Counted from the stretch's first letter, positions 24,467-32,153 are shown. The stretch is 36,546 nt of DNA from Deltaproteobacteria bacterium RIFCSPHIGHO2_02_FULL_43_33 (GCA_001798165.1 MGRL01000065.1:1-36546); one strand, 5' to 3'. A program made the numbers and translations. Notes: generated from the letters alone by a model not told the origin.

Positions 24467-24937
24467 TCACTCTAACCCCTTCCAGCTTACAATATCCTGA
24501 TTTTCTCCTTCTCCGCCTGGCGCACCATCGGCTCCATAAGAAACTATATCATAGTCGCCATGGCTGCCGGGTGCAGTATATACATAGCGGTGGGCCCACG
24601 GGTCTAAGGGAATCTCTTTTTTGAGATACGGACCGTCCCATTTTTCTATACCAGATGGTCTTTTTTGCAATGACTCCAACCCCTCTGCTGTAGTGGGATA
24701 CTTTCCGACATCAAGACGAAATGAATCAAGCGCAGCGCCAAAGAGCTCTATTTGGGCCTGGGCTGCCTTTTGTCTGGATTTTTCCACTTTTCCAAACATC
24801 CGAGGGGCAACAATAGCTGCAAGCAAACCTATAATGATTATCACCACGATAAGCTCTATAAGGGTAAAACCAGGCTGGCAGATTGCGGGTTTTAAAAGGT
24901 TTGAGGGAATTGAGCTATGAAGCTTACTGCTACCCAT
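24467..24937 (-). CDS. gspG: Type II secretion major pseudopilin GspG
   Basis: A 156-residue main subunit of the pseudopilus. A 23-residue leader ends CQPG, then FTLIELIVVIIIIGLLAAIVAPRMFGKV. Typical GspG features follow: QIELFGAALDSFRLDVGKYPTTAEGLESL, KEIPLDPWAHRYVY and SYGADGAPGGEGENQDI, which forms the calcium site. It is first gene of the operon. No Shine-Dalgarno precedes the ATG and the predicted transcript start is only ~6 nt upstream. Confidence 0.96.
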   Translation of the reverse strand: MGSSKLHSSIPSNLLKPAICQPGFTLIELIVVIIIIGLLAAIVAPRMFGKVEKSRQKAAQAQIELFGAALDSFRLDVGKYPTTAEGLESLQKRPSGIEKWDGPYLKKEIPLDPWAHRYVYTAPGSHGDYDIVSYGADGAPGGEGENQDIVSWKGLE

Positions 24938-24949
24938 AATAGTTTAAAT

Positions 24950-24977
24950 TTTATACCATTATGTTCTTTTAAATCAA
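24950..24977 (-). promoter_or_regulatory. Candidate promoter of the type II secretion operon
   Basis: On the minus strand TTGATT (24977-24972) and TATAAA (24955-24950) are separated by 16 bp. Transcription would begin about 24943, giving a leader of roughly 6 nt before the GspG ATG. The sequence from here to 25165 holds no gene I can support. Confidence 0.5.
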
Positions 24978-25162
24978 TATAAATCTGAATTTGCAAGAAA
25001 CTAAGAAACAAGGTTGACTAACTATGGGATAAAGATTCAAAATTTTAAAGAGAGGGAAGAGACTTTGATTTTTGGTTATTTTTAGGTTTTATTTTTTTCG
25101 TTGATTTGAGAGGGAGTTCCGGATTTGTAACTTGCGGATATTTTGTTAGGTAATGTTGACAC

Positions 25163-25199
25163 AAAAAAGGCTATCAGGCGAGCCTTCCTGATAGCCTTT
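25163..25199 (-). terminator. Original terminator of the tRNA-fMet gene
   Basis: A perfect 13-bp stem AAAGGCTATCAGG (25166-25178) / CCTGATAGCCTTT (25187-25199) is followed on the minus strand by TTTTTT (25168-25163). It lies just downstream of the partial tRNA copy on the minus strand. It was therefore probably the tRNA terminator before the element at 25228-26760 inserted. Confidence 0.85.
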
Positions 25200-25227
25200 A
25201 ACCTATTATTGAAGATAGGAAAATTTA

Positions 25228-25275
25228 TTTTGGTAGCGGGGACAGGATTTGAACCTGTGACCTTCGGGTTATGAG
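25228..25275. repeat. Partial tRNA-fMet copy: distal attachment-site repeat
   Basis: These 48 bases are identical to 26713-26760. They cover the 3' part of tRNA-fMet (minus strand) from the CCA end to the anticodon loop, and homology stops abruptly after TTATGAG. This is the footprint of tyrosine-recombinase integration at a tRNA anticodon loop. Confidence 0.88.
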
Positions 25276-25393
25276 AAGATTTAAAGGAATAAAGCCTTGT
25301 AAGGTAGAAAAGGGAAATATCAACACCAACACTGCCTTGCAAGGCTTATCATAAAACAGCATAAGGTAAAGAATATGCTATTTTGATGTTAGT

Positions 25394-25416
25394 CCGTTAG
25401 AAAACGGTTAGAAAAA
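25394..25416 (+). other. Putative integrase arm-type sites, left side
   Basis: A tandem pair CCGTTAGAAAA (25394-25404) and CGGTTAGAAAAA (25405-25416) is matched by a second pair at 26638-26659 near the other end of the element. Paired, directly repeated, symmetric placement inside both ends fits recombinase accessory sites. Confidence 0.4.
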
Positions 25417-25468
25417 TAAACTATACAGTGTTCAAGGTCTTAATTGGCTTTGAGGCTTTTTTATTTCC

Positions 25469-25497
25469 TTGCAATACTATAATTTATATGTTATAAA
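25469..25497 (+). promoter_or_regulatory. Promoter/operator of the toxin-antitoxin pair
   Basis: TTGCAA (25469-25474), a 17-bp spacer, and TATAAA (25492-25497). The region TATAA...TTATA (25478-25495) is an inverted repeat overlapping the -10 box, a likely operator for the antitoxin. The predicted transcript start (~25504) is within 2-3 bases of the toxin ATG. Confidence 0.5.
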
Positions 25498-25505
25498 CAA
25501 ATCCA

Positions 25506-25856
25506 ATGGATTGGACAGTTGAATATTACAAGGACAGAGAAGGTAAAGAGCCGACAGCAGAATTTATTGAGGCATTATCAAATGAAGCAAAGGTTAAAGT
25601 TTTCAGGATTATTAAACTCTTAAAGGATTATGGAGTATTGCTCAAAGAGCCTTACACAAGGCAGATAAAGGGCAAGGTTAGAGAATTAAGGATTAAGGGT
25701 AATCAAGGGGCTATAAGGATTTTATATTTCACCTATACAGGCAAGCGGTTTATTCTTTTGCATGGTTTTGTAAAGAAAACAGATAAGACACCTGTAAGAG
25801 AGATAGAGGTTGCAGAGAAAAGGTTAAATGATTTTATACAGAGACAAGGAGGGTAA
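25506..25856 (+). CDS. higB: HigB/Gp49-type toxin
   Basis: A 116-residue RelE-superfamily mRNA interferase-like toxin of the phage Gp49/HigB group. The typical features are WTVEYYKD at the start, the helix KVFRIIKLLKDYGVLL, KGKVRELRIKGNQGAIRILYFTYTG, and the strand RFILLHGFVKKTDKTP. Such toxins cleave mRNA at the ribosome and are neutralised by the neighbouring HTH antitoxin. Toxin-first order is usual for HigBA. No Shine-Dalgarno precedes the ATG, and the promoter suggests a nearly leaderless transcript. It lies inside the tRNA-integrated element. Confidence 0.88.
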   Translation: MDWTVEYYKDREGKEPTAEFIEALSNEAKVKVFRIIKLLKDYGVLLKEPYTRQIKGKVRELRIKGNQGAIRILYFTYTGKRFILLHGFVKKTDKTPVREIEVAEKRLNDFIQRQGG

Positions 25857-25860
25857 TCAC

Positions 25861-26178
25861 ATGAAAGGCAGTTATGTAAGAGGCAGAACATTAGAGGAAC
25901 ATATAAAGGAGCAGATGAAAGACCCTGCATTTAAAAAGGCATGGCATGGCCTTGATCCTGAATTTGAACTCTTGGAGAGCATGTTAAAGATAAGAGGAAA
26001 AGCAGGCATTTCACAAACAGAGCTTGCCAGAAGGATGGGGGTTAAACAGCCTGCGTTATCAAGGCTTGAAAGAGGCGGAATTGGCAAGGCAAGCGTAGAG
26101 ACCTTAAAGAAGATTGCAGATGCGCTTAATGCAAGGCTTATTGTAAAACTTGAGCCTAAAAAAGCCAAAGCAGCTTAA
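25861..26178 (+). CDS. higA: HigA-type XRE antitoxin
   Basis: A 105-residue antitoxin and autorepressor. Start at ATG 25861, preceded by AAGGAGGG (25847-25853) and 4 bp after the toxin stop; the longer frame from 25828 would overlap the toxin. A helix-turn-helix (about 48-95: ISQTELARRMGVKQPALSRLE, then ASVETLKKIADALNARL) is of the Cro/C1 class. The N-terminal ~35 residues probably bind the toxin. The strong ribosome site next to the weak toxin start fits antitoxin excess. Confidence 0.9.
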   Translation: MKGSYVRGRTLEEHIKEQMKDPAFKKAWHGLDPEFELLESMLKIRGKAGISQTELARRMGVKQPALSRLERGGIGKASVETLKKIADALNARLIVKLEPKKAKAA

Positions 26179-26259
26179 GGTTATCTATGACAGAATTGAT
26201 TTGGAGATAGCGGTGTAAAGGATATAAGGGCAGATTACCCGCAGGAGGAGGTTGTTTTG

Positions 26260-26403
26260 ATGAATAAAGAAGTAATATTCTTTAGATTGGCAGTTTTGAT
26301 TTCATTAACCTCCTTTTTTGGATTTGGGGCTTATTCATGGCATTGTTTGACCTTGTATTCCCGTCACCAGAGGGGAAGTTTACAATCCACGAAAACACGA
26401 TAA
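26260..26403 (+). CDS. Orphan 47-codon frame with strong ribosome site
   Basis: ATG at 26260 follows GGAGGAGG (26243-26250) with good spacing. The first ~28 residues are hydrophobic (FFRLAVLISLTSFFGFGAYSW), but the tail overlaps the integrase fragment in another frame. It may be a small membrane protein, or more likely the remains of a gene fused by deletion to the integrase remnant. The rest of 26179-26336 has no supportable gene. Confidence 0.3.
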   Translation: MNKEVIFFRLAVLISLTSFFGFGAYSWHCLTLYSRHQRGSLQSTKTR

Positions 26404-26637
26404 AAAGATATTTCAATCATGCATTAAGGAGAGCAGGGTTAAGACAGGTGTCATTTCATAGCTTAAGGTATACAAACGCAAGCATGAGGATACAGGCAGG
26501 GCAGAACATCAAATACCTTTCAACACAGTTAGGACATTCAAGCATAAAAATTACTCTGGATATTTACGGACACCTGTTTAATGATGTGAATTTTAACAGG
26601 CAACAACAAGTTGAACTTTTAGAGAATTCCTTTAAAT

Positions 26638-26659
26638 CCGTTAGAAATCCGTTAGAAAA
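26638..26659 (+). other. Putative integrase arm-type sites, right side
   Basis: CCGTTAGAAA (26638-26647) and CCGTTAGAAAA (26649-26659) repeat in tandem and match the pair at 25394-25416. They lie 54 bp inside the right attachment repeat and are also translated as part of the integrase remnant. Confidence 0.4.
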
Positions 26660-26679
26660 CACACCCCTTATGAAAGAAA

Positions 26680-26712
26680 AAGGGGATAGCCTTTCAGCTA
26701 ACCCCTTGATTT

Positions 26713-26716
<4 letters not shown>
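26680..26716. terminator. Bidirectional terminator between integrase and tRNA
   Basis: AAGGGGATAGC (26680-26690) pairs with GCTAACCCCTT (26697-26707) with one A-A mismatch. It is followed by TTTTTTT on the plus strand and CCCCTTTTTC on the minus strand. It probably ends both integrase and tRNA transcripts, replacing the original tRNA terminator now at 25166. Confidence 0.75.
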
Positions 26717-26792
<76 letters not shown>

Positions 26793-26803
26793 ATAGATTT
26801 TTT

Positions 26804-26832
26804 ATCATAAACTATTGTAATATTAAAGTCAA
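26804..26832 (-). promoter_or_regulatory. Promoter of tRNA-fMet
   Basis: Minus-strand TTGACT (26832-26827) and TATGAT (26809-26804) have a 17-bp spacer. The start of transcription would fall a few bases before the mature tRNA 5' end at 26792. Confidence 0.75.
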
Positions 26833-26838
26833 GTTTTT

Positions 26839-26869
26839 AATTAGTACGGTAATTAGTATAAAATTAGTA
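26839..26869. repeat. Three AATTAGTA repeats at helical spacing
   Basis: AATTAGTA occurs at 26839-26846, 26851-26858 and 26862-26869, 12 and 11 bp apart, i.e. one DNA turn. It lies between the tRNA promoter and the transglycosylase promoter and could be a regulator-binding array or an UP-like AT tract. Confidence 0.4.
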
Positions 26870-26877
26870 TAAAACTA

Positions 26878-26906
26878 TTGCATGATATCTTTGTTTATTA
26901 TAATAT
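26878..26906 (+). promoter_or_regulatory. Candidate promoter of the transglycosylase gene
   Basis: TTGCAT (26878-26883), a 17-bp spacer, then TAATAT (26901-26906); TATAAT at 26899-26904 is an alternative -10 with a 15-bp spacer. About 40 bases remain to the GTG start. Confidence 0.4.
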
Positions 26907-26947
26907 TAAAAATATAAATTCTGTATAGTGATAGGCTGGAGGCGGAT

Positions 26948-27550
26948 GTGCGGATTTTAAGAATTGTTGCGACTTTTATTTTGATTATTCTCTCGGTTGC
27001 AGGGGAAGGCTATTTATGTTCGGCGATCGCTGATATTTATACCTATACAGATGAAAAAGGCGTCGTGCATTTCTCTAACGCGCCTACCTCGCCACAATAC
27101 CATCTAAAAATGCGGGAATTTCATTTTGATTACAAAAAACTTTACGCAGGCGCTTATGACCAGCTTATCAATGATGTGTGTGTGCAACATGGTATTGACC
27201 CACTCTTAGTGAAGGCCATTATAAAGGCGGAATCAGACTTTGACCCTATGGCTGTGTCAGAGGATGGAGCAAAGGGTCTTATGCAGCTTATGCCTGAGAC
27301 TGCTGGTGATATGGGGGTTAGTGACGTATATGACCCCAGAAACAATATTAGTGGAGGGGTAAAATATCTCAAACGGCTTATGGGGATGTTTAACTATGAT
27401 TTAAGATTGGTAGTTGCAGCGTACAATGCCGGCGAGAATGCAGTCTTGAAGTATAACAGTATCCCTCCATTTAAAGAAACTCAGGAATATGTTAGAAAGG
27501 TATTTAAGCATCTGAAAGAATATAAGCGCGTGAAGGGAAGCCATAGTTAA
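26948..27550 (+). CDS. Lytic transglycosylase (SLT domain) with DUF4124
   Basis: A 200-residue periplasmic murein hydrolase. After a signal peptide (about 1-27) comes a DUF4124 segment (IYTYTDEKGVVHFSN, ~30-45). The SLT domain (~70-190) has the catalytic Glu95 in KAESDFDP, then GAKGLMQLMPETA and AYNAGENAV. It cleaves glycan strands between MurNAc and GlcNAc; small versions often open the wall for envelope machines. Start GTG at 26948 with GGAGGCGG upstream. pgsA follows after 1 bp. Confidence 0.92.
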   Translation: MRILRIVATFILIILSVAGEGYLCSAIADIYTYTDEKGVVHFSNAPTSPQYHLKMREFHFDYKKLYAGAYDQLINDVCVQHGIDPLLVKAIIKAESDFDPMAVSEDGAKGLMQLMPETAGDMGVSDVYDPRNNISGGVKYLKRLMGMFNYDLRLVVAAYNAGENAVLKYNSIPPFKETQEYVRKVFKHLKEYKRVKGSHS

Positions 27551-27551
27551 T

Positions 27552-28145
27552 TTGAGCTTGCTAAAGAGTGAACGTTTGAGCACTATACAGAAACATAAGG
27601 CATGGAATCTCCCCAATGCAATCTCCCTCCTCCGCATTCTTACAGCCCCTGTCCTCATATTATTTCTTTTATCGCCTGATAAAGAAACCAGTTTTATTGC
27701 AGCTATTATCTTTGCCATTGCAGCATTAACTGATTGGCTTGACGGCTATCTTGCGAGAAGGATGGACGTTGAAACGACCTTTGGCAAGTTTTTGGACCCA
27801 TTGGCAGACAAGCTCCTTATAGCTACATGCCTTGTTATGCTGATACCATTAGGCAGGGTGCCTGCATGGATGGCAGCTGTTATCATAGGAAGAGAGATAG
27901 CAGTAACCGGCTTGAGAGGCATGGCATCCCTTGAAGGGGTTGTGATAGCAGCAGGAAGTCTTGGGAAATATAAAACAGCATTTCAAATAGCATCTGTGAT
28001 AGCGCTTATCATGCATTACAGATTGTTGGGAATAGATTTTCATGCCCTTGGGATTGTCATTCTCTGGGTCGCCCTTGTTTTTACACTCTGGTCAGGGATT
28101 GATTATTTTGTTAAATTTTTAAGGAAGGCAGCAATTAACGAATAG
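27552..28145 (+). CDS. pgsA: Phosphatidylglycerophosphate synthase PgsA
   Basis: A 197-residue membrane enzyme that joins CDP-diacylglycerol and glycerol-3-phosphate in phosphatidylglycerol synthesis. The CDP-alcohol phosphotransferase motif is complete: DG-x2-AR-x8-G-x3-D-x3-D in DGYLARR...GKFLDPLAD (about 63-86). NLPNAISLLRILTAPVLI is the classical N-terminal helix. The start is uncertain: TTG 27552 gives an 18-residue extension before WNLPN. It is tightly linked to the transglycosylase and convergent with the Hsp70-like gene. Confidence 0.92.
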   Translation: MSLLKSERLSTIQKHKAWNLPNAISLLRILTAPVLILFLLSPDKETSFIAAIIFAIAALTDWLDGYLARRMDVETTFGKFLDPLADKLLIATCLVMLIPLGRVPAWMAAVIIGREIAVTGLRGMASLEGVVIAAGSLGKYKTAFQIASVIALIMHYRLLGIDFHALGIVILWVALVFTLWSGIDYFVKFLRKAAINE

Positions 28146-28178
28146 CTGTTCTATCAATTTATTTGCATTATTGGCAGC

Positions 28179-30845
28179 TTATTGAAGCCTTATGCCGGTT
28201 TCTAACTCTATCATCTCTTTTCCATATTTGACCATGAGATAGCCTGCTTCATTTACACAGAATGCTGCGTAAACAGCTTCAGCTATAGGTTCTTTGAATG
28301 ATAAGGTAATTATCTTTAGGTCTTTGAGGGCTATATCGCCTATCTGTTTGATCTCCTGTTTTATAAATTCTACACCTGACTCAGTTATCCATCTTCTCTC
28401 AATAAGACTTTCCGGAACCTCAAATAATTCTAAATATATTTCATCTTGTTGTCCCAGTGTAATGGCTGGGGTTAATTTGAAAGTTTTTTCTATTGGAATG
28501 GCTTCTCCTTTTTCCAAGATAAGTCTATAGGAATAAGGCGCATCAGTATTCTTTGTGGTGTAGCGTATTGCATAGGCAAATGCCAAATGTCTGTCTGTGA
28601 TAATATTTCTTGTGCCATAGAGCGCTGCGCCCCGGGCTGTTGCAGACAAGGGATCATGGTCATAAATGGCATTTTTCCCCATAAGAATTGGAAATGTATG
28701 CGCTAATTTTTCCTTGAATGATGGTATCTGGGAAGACCCTCCTGTCAGTAAAATTGCATCTATCGTATCCTTTTTTATGCCGATCTTTTCAGATTTTTTA
28801 AGAATATTTGATATAGTGCGGTCAACAATCTTGTAGAAATCATGCTGCGCCAGAATATCTTCAAGGCCTTCTCTTGATACCTTGCATATCTCTGCTTTAC
28901 CCCATTCAAATGGCGCTGTTCTGTGTTCTGATAGGGCTATCTTCATATCTTCTGCCTTGAGTATAAGTTGGTAGGGGATGTTTTCTTTTTGTATGCCTAT
29001 TTTTTTTGCCAGATATTCGGCAAGCCACATATCTATATCGCGGCCGCCAAGCATTTTAGCCCTGTCAGGTTTTGATACAACATGAATCTCGTTTACGTTT
29101 AATCTTAACATCATAGTATTCAGTGTGCAGCCTCCGAAATCAATAAGCATAATTATCTTATCCTGCTCTTCTGCGACCTGATAACCAATTGCTGAGGCAA
29201 GCGGCTCTTCAATAAATATTATATTTGCGCCTTTTATAACCCTCTCCAAAATATCTTTCATATATTTTCTATAATTATAAAAACCTACCGGCACAGTAAT
29301 ATAAACCGCATCAGCCACATTGCTTGAGAAGAATGAAAATCGCCCATTTGCCCCCATAGCCTTCTTAATATGCTGGTAGAGTATACGGACGTATCTTTCC
29401 ATATACTCCTTACTCTGCGGGCTGCCGTCAAGCAGCATCTTTTTGATATTAACGACAGTGCTTTTTCCTTCAGCCTCTGCGCCGATAGAATTTGTCTCGG
29501 GGTTGAGAAGGGTGGGAATTACATAAGTCTTCCCATAGAGTTTGGAAATAGGGCCTAATAAGATAAAGTCAGGCTGTTCCAATCCCTTACGCAGCATGAC
29601 AACGGTATTGGTAGCTCCAAGGTCAATGGAGAGGGATGTTCTTGGATGGATATTTTTGCGTGCCTGATAGCGTCCATTCTGGTAAAGAGGGTGATATTCT
29701 TTTATAAATATGGGTTGTTCTATTTCCCTTCCATGGTAAGTGTCTCTAAGATTTTCCATGCGGTCTACTATCTTCTTTACTGCATGTCTCAGTTCCGGGG
29801 GCTGAATCCATGCATGGGTATAAGGTGTGAGCGTCTCAATAAGTCGTATATCGTTTAAGTGAAGGCCAAATTCTTCAATTTCTCTGGCCAAACTTTGTGC
29901 AAATTTAATCTTTGCATAGTGCACCTTCTTGGATTCAGTTATCCTTTTCTGTTCGCCGGCAAGGAAATAATCAATCCTGCCGATTACATCAATATTTTCC
30001 AGTCTCTTCCTAACAGAATAAAAATTTAACGTCTGTTTTATAATTTCGTGAAATATATTAAAAAAATCAGGTGCTTTTGGCAAATCCTTGAGAATATCCA
30101 GTAAGGCATACTTTCTTGCAAGGGGGTCTTCTATGGCAGTTGCTGCATTTAATGCGCCTGACACAGCCAGCTTGTATAAAGTAAGATAATCTTCTGTCTT
30201 GGGTAATTCTCTTGCTATGCTGATAAAGGCATATTCTTGATAATAAGGTTCTTCTATGAAATCGGCTGCCTCTATGGCAAGCTGAATTGCATCCTTATAG
30301 AGGTTGAGATATTCTCCTCCTGTTTTAGGAAGTTCGTTTGCAATGCCGAGGAGGGTATATCTTCTGTAAAAGCTGTCATCGCTTGATTTGGGGAGTTCCT
30401 TTGCAATTTCCGGCAGCAGCGCCTTCCTATGTTCAGGTTTTTCTAAAAGCCCCATTGCCAGCCGCAGTGCATGAATGCGGGGCTTGGTAAAATCTTCAGT
30501 TTTAGGCATCTCGTTTAGAATGTGGAAAAGCTCAAGTCTGCTGCGTTTTCTGTCTTCCATGTTGCTTGCAGCATCAATTGTTGATTCTATTACTTTTAAA
30601 TAAAGGATACGGAAGTCGCTCGTTTGAGGGATTTCTTTTATAAATTCGCTAAGACAGGCCTTTTTTTCGCCAGCGTCTTCTATTTTATTCAGCAAATCAA
30701 AATAAAGATAAAATAAAGACAGAGATTCTGGTGTTTTGGACAGCTTCTTGACAGCCTTGATAAGGATACTCCTTTTCTCTCTTGGGTCTGAAGAATTTTC
30801 TATCGTATGGATAATATCTTTTATTGGGCCTTCTAATTTTAACAT
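28179..30845 (-). CDS. Hsp70-type ATPase with N-terminal helical repeats
   Basis: An 888-residue cytoplasmic protein. Residues 1-275 contain about seven ~35-40-residue helical repeats marked by E-(L/M/I)-P-K-(T/S)-x-D-(F/Y) (for example 71-77, 112-118, 150-156, 171-176, 213-219, 254-260), resembling HEAT/TPR-like scaffolds but not one I recognise. From ~404 an Hsp70 nucleotide-binding domain follows: SIDLGATNTVVML (phosphate 1), MLIDFGGCTLNTMML (phosphate 2) and LLTGGSSQIPSF (adenosine). About 130 C-terminal residues are consistent with a beta-type substrate domain; no DnaK-like lid is apparent. It follows the radical SAM gene by 2 bp, so the two are coupled. The repeats probably bind a client or partner of the operon. 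Confidence 0.88.
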   Translation of the reverse strand: MLKLEGPIKDIIHTIENSSDPREKRSILIKAVKKLSKTPESLSLFYLYFDLLNKIEDAGEKKACLSEFIKEIPQTSDFRILYLKVIESTIDAASNMEDRKRSRLELFHILNEMPKTEDFTKPRIHALRLAMGLLEKPEHRKALLPEIAKELPKSSDDSFYRRYTLLGIANELPKTGGEYLNLYKDAIQLAIEAADFIEEPYYQEYAFISIARELPKTEDYLTLYKLAVSGALNAATAIEDPLARKYALLDILKDLPKAPDFFNIFHEIIKQTLNFYSVRKRLENIDVIGRIDYFLAGEQKRITESKKVHYAKIKFAQSLAREIEEFGLHLNDIRLIETLTPYTHAWIQPPELRHAVKKIVDRMENLRDTYHGREIEQPIFIKEYHPLYQNGRYQARKNIHPRTSLSIDLGATNTVVMLRKGLEQPDFILLGPISKLYGKTYVIPTLLNPETNSIGAEAEGKSTVVNIKKMLLDGSPQSKEYMERYVRILYQHIKKAMGANGRFSFFSSNVADAVYITVPVGFYNYRKYMKDILERVIKGANIIFIEEPLASAIGYQVAEEQDKIIMLIDFGGCTLNTMMLRLNVNEIHVVSKPDRAKMLGGRDIDMWLAEYLAKKIGIQKENIPYQLILKAEDMKIALSEHRTAPFEWGKAEICKVSREGLEDILAQHDFYKIVDRTISNILKKSEKIGIKKDTIDAILLTGGSSQIPSFKEKLAHTFPILMGKNAIYDHDPLSATARGAALYGTRNIITDRHLAFAYAIRYTTKNTDAPYSYRLILEKGEAIPIEKTFKLTPAITLGQQDEIYLELFEVPESLIERRWITESGVEFIKQEIKQIGDIALKDLKIITLSFKEPIAEAVYAAFCVNEAGYLMVKYGKEMIELETGIRLQ

Positions 30846-30847
30846 GA

Positions 30848-31423
30848 TTAGTTTATCCTGATGCCTATATTACTAAACCCAGTCTTTGTAACAATGCCGT
30901 TTTTTCCAATGATGAATTCAATTTTACCTGCCATGTAAAAATCTGCCTCAGTATAGCGGCTACTGAAGAAGTAAAATCTCTGATTCGTTGAGCCTCTTGC
31001 AAGTAAGGTTTTTTCTTTCTTTGATTCCTCATATCTCCCATCTACAAGCGCATCAATAAAACTGAGGCACGAGAGATAATCAGGTCTTTCTTCCAACTCA
31101 TTATAAGTAAGTCCTGTATATACAATAGTTGAAAGGCCATACATTTCTTTTGCTGCCTTTAAGAGTTTAAGCAGACCATCATGCTGTAGAAATGGCTCAC
31201 CGCCGCTTACGGTTATACCATCTATGCCGTTTACAGGGTGTTTTTTAAATATTGCTTCAGGGGAATAGAGATTAACAGTCTCAAAGTGGTGGGTGTTTGG
31301 GTTAAAACATCCGGGACAACGCTTATTACAGCCTTGAAAAAATATTACCATCCTATTCCCAGGGCCGTTTATCTTTGAGAAGGGTATTACAGAATGGATA
31401 TTGATAAGTCCTTCATTCGACAT
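30848..31423 (-). CDS. NrdG/PflA-type radical SAM activating enzyme
   Basis: A 191-residue small radical SAM protein. Start taken at ATG 31423; a longer frame from 31489 would translate the inserted repeat. The [4Fe-4S] motif is C32-x3-C36-x2-C39 (GCNKRCPGCFNP), followed by the SAM-binding GGEPF (VSGGEPFLQ). Size and motifs match the single-cluster glycyl-radical-enzyme activase group. No glycyl radical enzyme or anaerobic ribonucleotide reductase is nearby. The likely partners are the other operon members. The Shine-Dalgarno (AGAG) is weak because repeat copy B ends 13 bp upstream. Confidence 0.85.
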   Translation of the reverse strand: MSNEGLINIHSVIPFSKINGPGNRMVIFFQGCNKRCPGCFNPNTHHFETVNLYSPEAIFKKHPVNGIDGITVSGGEPFLQHDGLLKLLKAAKEMYGLSTIVYTGLTYNELEERPDYLSCLSFIDALVDGRYEESKKEKTLLARGSTNQRFYFFSSRYTEADFYMAGKIEFIIGKNGIVTKTGFSNIGIRIN

Positions 31424-31435
31424 CTTGCAATCTCT

Positions 31436-31618
31436 GTAAAATAGCGATTGAAGCCTCGCTATTTTACAAACCTGCGATTTGCCTGCCATACTTCGTTATC
31501 GGCCATTTTTGCTCCTCACCGTATCGGTGAACATACGGCTGCGTCGCAAAAATATCCGCTGCCTCGTCTGGCAGGCAACTTGCAGGTTTCCCCCAAAAAT
31601 CAATCGCTATTTTTGGGA
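31436..31618 (+). repeat. Structured interspersed repeat, copy B (inside an operon)
   Basis: A full copy of the family at 16731. It has hairpin 1 (31436-31447/31456-31467), the long stem with TTTGCCTGCCA/TGGCAGGCAA, an inner stem 31501-31512/31546-31557, and a terminal hairpin around CCCCAAAAATxxxxxxxxATTTTTGGG. One inner base pair is A-T in copy A and G-C here (a compensatory change), supporting real structure. It separates the DUF2997-like gene from the radical SAM gene and lies antisense to both. Confidence 0.85.
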
Positions 31619-31624
31619 ATCTAT

Positions 31625-31801
31625 CTATTTGTCTATCTTTATTTTTACTTCCCGGTCAAGCTCACCTTTTTCAGTAAAGCTCTCTACCTTACCAAGGAGC
31701 TTTGCTAAATGCTCAGCTACTTCTTTGCAATCTTTGAATACACTGGAATCTATCTCTACCTTGCCGTCAGGGGTTATCCTGATTCTTATCTCTCTATTCA
31801 T
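31625..31801 (-). CDS. DUF2997-like small protein
   Basis: A 58-residue protein, MNREIRIRITPDGKVEIDSS at the start, then a helix (CKEVAEHLAKLLG) and a charged tail ending KIKIDK. This matches the form of DUF2997: a short beta-hairpin with TPDG, a conserved Cys in the helix, and length ~60. AAGGAG precedes the ATG and overlaps the stop of the upstream DUF1257-like gene. DUF2997 and DUF1257 are known from memory to co-occur with Ycf46-type ATPases. Its function is unknown. Confidence 0.75.
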   Translation of the reverse strand: MNREIRIRITPDGKVEIDSSVFKDCKEVAEHLAKLLGKVESFTEKGELDREVKIKIDK

Positions 31802-31814
31802 GGCATTCTCCTTA

Positions 31815-32153
31815 TCAGCCTTTCAAGAGTATCAATATATCACCGGCTGCTTCAGATTCCTTAGCTATCTCAAAATCCAGAGGCAAATTATCTTTTATAG
31901 ACTCATATGCGTACAGTTGTTTAAATCTGTCTGTAAATGACCCTACTACCCGTGCATCTCCTCCTACCTCAAAGTTGCCGGTCTTTTCCTTTGCTATATT
32001 GATTAGGTCGCCTTGCCTGTCTACCTCTATCTTTTCTTTTCTTTCGTTTATCTGAAAGTTTGAGATCTCTCCGCTTCTCTTCATTTCTTCCAGCGCCGCA
32101 ATAACATATCTTTTATTTGTTAGCTCTGTTTTTATTACGCTATAGAAAGACAT
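31815..32153 (-). CDS. DUF1257 / Ycf35-like protein
   Basis: A 112-residue cytoplasmic protein. The start MSFYSVIKTELTNKRYVIAA and the middle DLINIAKEKTGNFEVGG fit the DUF1257/Ycf35 pattern (an initial S-x-I-x-T then a helix, plus a central beta hairpin). AAAAGGAG lies before the ATG. It lies 12 bp after the AAA+ gene and 13 bp before the DUF2997-like gene. Ycf35 is of unknown function in algae and cyanobacteria. Assignment is from motif resemblance. Confidence 0.72.
   Translation of the reverse strand: MSFYSVIKTELTNKRYVIAALEEMKRSGEISNFQINERKEKIEVDRQGDLINIAKEKTGNFEVGGDARVVGSFTDRFKQLYAYESIKDNLPLDFEIAKESEAAGDILILLKG

Noticed and set aside
25082-25342. Minus-strand 86-codon open frame
   Set aside because: It reads VTGSNPVPAT through the partial tRNA copy and through a terminator hairpin, a typical tRNA shadow rather than a protein.
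26839-26869. Short direct repeats as a CRISPR-like array
   Set aside because: Units are only 8 bp with 3-4 bp gaps; no spacers or cas genes.
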